A DNA stretch of 64,000 bases from Mesonia ostreae (GTDB lineage Bacteria; Bacteroidota; Bacteroidia; Flavobacteriales; Flavobacteriaceae), in contig NZ_JAVRBG010000004.1 of NCBI RefSeq assembly GCF_031845265.1, forward strand, positions 124,001-188,000. Direction: 5' to 3'. Numbering within the stretch: position 1 is the stretch's first letter; every line of letters begins with the position of its first letter. A program made the translations under genes and the position numbers. Positions 62,975 through 64,000 of the stretch are shown one piece after another. The notes beneath the pieces are model-generated. The model was not told the origin of the DNA, did not search any database, and saw only the letters and a program-made list of their open reading frames with translations.

Positions 62975-63699
62975 ACTTCTTTTCCAAATAGACTTTTAAA
63001 CTTCATTTTAATCACTCCAAAAACAGCTTCAGAAATAATATTGCTGTTTAATTTTGATTCTCCTCGTGTTCTATCCGTAAAGATAACGGGGACTTCTACA
63101 ATAGCAAACTTTAATAAGTAGGCTTTGAATTTCATTTCAATCTGAAAGGCATATCCCACAAATTGAATTGAATTAAGGTTGATTTTCTCTAATACTTCTC
63201 TTCGATAACACACAAAGCCTGCCGTAGTATCCTGAATAGGCATTCTCGTGATCGCTTTTACATATTTTGATGCCATATAAGACATCAATACTCTTTTCAT
63301 TGGCCAATTTACCACATTCACTCCCGTAACATACCTAGACCCAATTGCAACATCTGCCTTGTCTTTTATACACGCATCGTACAAACGTATGAGATCTTTT
63401 GGGTTATGAGAAAAATCGGCATCCATTTCAAAAATAAAATCATAATCTCTCTCTAGAGCCCATTTAAAACCGTGAATATATGCGGTTCCTAAACCAGATT
63501 TAGTTTTTCTTATTTCTAAAAAAAGTTTACCCTCAAATTCTTCTTTTAACGAAGAAACCAAATTAGCAGTACCGTCTGGAGAATTATCATCTACCACCAA
63601 AATATGAAATTCGTGTTTTTGAGAAAACACATCGCGAACAATACGCTCTATATTTTCAATTTCATTATAGGTAGGTATAATTATGAGCCGTTGTGGCAT
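62971..63699 (-). CDS. GT2 glycosyltransferase, polyprenol-phosphate mannosyltransferase-like
   Basis: 242 residues from the ATG at 63699; an in-frame TTG at 63714 lies inside the promoter box and was rejected. GT-A motifs: IIPTYNEIENIERIV, VVDDNSPDGTANLV, GLGTAYIHGF, DxD in EMDADFSHNP, and DTTAGFVCYRREVLEKI, all as in Dpm1-like enzymes that make polyprenyl-phosphate mannose for membrane glycosylation. No C-terminal membrane segments, so it is the soluble Dpm1 type. First gene of the run with pyrC and DUF4296, four-base overlap with pyrC. Confidence 0.93.
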   Translation of the reverse strand: MPQRLIIIPTYNEIENIERIVRDVFSQKHEFHILVVDDNSPDGTANLVSSLKEEFEGKLFLEIRKTKSGLGTAYIHGFKWALERDYDFIFEMDADFSHNPKDLIRLYDACIKDKADVAIGSRYVTGVNVVNWPMKRVLMSYMASKYVKAITRMPIQDTTAGFVCYRREVLEKINLNSIQFVGYAFQIEMKFKAYLLKFAIVEVPVIFTDRTRGESKLNSNIISEAVFGVIKMKFKSLFGKEV

Positions 63700-63711
63700 T
63701 CTTTTTTTTGA

Positions 63712-63719
63712 CAAATGTA
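63712..63719 (-). promoter_or_regulatory. -7 promoter box of the Dpm1-like/pyrC operon
   Basis: Minus-strand TACATTTG, 13 bases before the ATG at 63699; it overlaps the alternative TTG start. Confidence 0.6.
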
Positions 63720-63766
63720 ACTATTTTTAAGCTCAAATTTTTAGCAAATACTAGCTATTTAATTTT

Positions 63767-63774
63767 TAACTTTG
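63767..63774 (+). promoter_or_regulatory. -7 promoter box of the DUF4271 gene
   Basis: TAACTTTG, 16 bases before the TTG at 63791; divergent to the Dpm1-like promoter. Confidence 0.5.
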
Positions 63775-63790
63775 TCCAAAATTCTATGGG

Positions 63791-64000
63791 TTGGAAGTGA
63801 TTGTTAGAAATATAGAGCAGAACAATTGGATTACATTAATCTTCCTCTTTATTTTGATTCTCATTTTGATTGGCAATCAATTATTCCCTGAAAAATTCGC
63901 AGAGTTTAAAAAGATATTCTTTTCTGGAAAGTATTTTACTTCACACCAAAAAAAACCTTCAGTATTTAATCTTTTTAGCTTTATACTCTATTTAGCCCAT
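63791..64000 (+). CDS. DUF4271 membrane protein, N-terminal part
   Basis: The frame runs off the right edge. From TTG at 63791 it reads MEVIVRNIEQNNWIT then a hydrophobic helix (LIFLFILILILIGNQLF), PEKFAEFKKIFF and a second hydrophobic segment beginning at the edge. The opening xVRNIExNxW followed by an integral membrane domain fits DUF4271, which in Flavobacteriaceae is commonly encoded next to a Dpm1-like gene and before uroporphyrinogen-III synthase. The start codon is either TTG (63791) or GTG (63797); no in-frame ATG precedes them. Confidence 0.7.
   Translation, partial: MEVIVRNIEQNNWITLIFLFILILILIGNQLFPEKFAEFKKIFFSGKYFTSHQKKPSVFNLFSFILYLAH

Overview
The window comes from a marine-type member of the Flavobacteriaceae (Bacteroidota). 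The evidence is a set of T9SS (Por secretion) C-terminal sorting domains, a PID-CTERM-like small protein, TAnnTTTG-type -7 promoter boxes in front of many genes with no Shine-Dalgarno pattern, a DnaE with an N-terminal proofreading exonuclease, an S16 protein with a long acidic tail, and DUF4296 and DUF4271 genes. Genus cannot be fixed from this alone. There is one assembly gap of exactly 100 N (41611-41710).

Region 1 (1-15000). The window opens inside a CapD-like nucleotide-sugar dehydratase/epimerase gene. An integrated island of about 13.8 kb follows, inserted in the 3' end of tRNA-Asp(GTC). A 223-bp direct repeat (902-1124 and 14724-14946) carries the last 22 bases of the tRNA and its two terminators at both ends. 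A tyrosine recombinase sits beside the intact tRNA. Between the ends are a lipoprotein, an unknown protein, a SHOCT-like membrane protein, an XRE regulator with a repeated operator candidate, a short RadC, a single-chain type IIG restriction-modification enzyme, a DUF3871 protein overlapping a RecA-like ATPase, and a DEAH helicase. No relaxase, capsid or transposase gene is visible. The island is visibly A+T-richer than its surroundings, and its minus-strand genes are separated by long-loop inverted repeats that look like terminators.

Region 2 (15001-28153) is chromosomal housekeeping: DUF58 protein, thioredoxin, DnaE, a lipoprotein, rpsP-rimM, trmN6, a RhlE-like RNA helicase and a glutaryl-CoA dehydrogenase-like enzyme. 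Two gene-poor stretches (16451-17373 and 21763-22458) hold a family of short dispersed repeats with conserved flanks and changing central palindromes.

Region 3 (28154-43309) is a cell-surface block: a PID-CTERM-like peptide, a 1513-residue T9SS protein and a giant T9SS protein of more than 3000 residues. The two large proteins share a C-terminal module of about 550 residues. The assembly gap lies in the tandem FN3-like repeats of the giant gene and splits it into two apparent frames.

Region 4 (43310-50709) holds a ferredoxin/ferredoxin reductase/NifU-like/Mrp iron-sulfur and electron-transfer cluster, an alkyltransferase-like repair protein, a LysE transporter, trmB, a glycosyltransferase, and a PhoBR-like two-component system. 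Region 5 (50710-57635) is a TonB-dependent receptor, a duplicated beta-helix lipoprotein and a T9SS-secreted protein. It lies divergent from the two-component genes across a region with repeated TTAACAT/CTAACCT-like boxes, and is a candidate regulated uptake system. Region 6 (57636-64000) carries a LuxE-like protein, tyrS, an NAD-dependent epimerase, a DUF4296 lipoprotein, dihydroorotase, a Dpm1-like glycosyltransferase and the start of a DUF4271 membrane protein.
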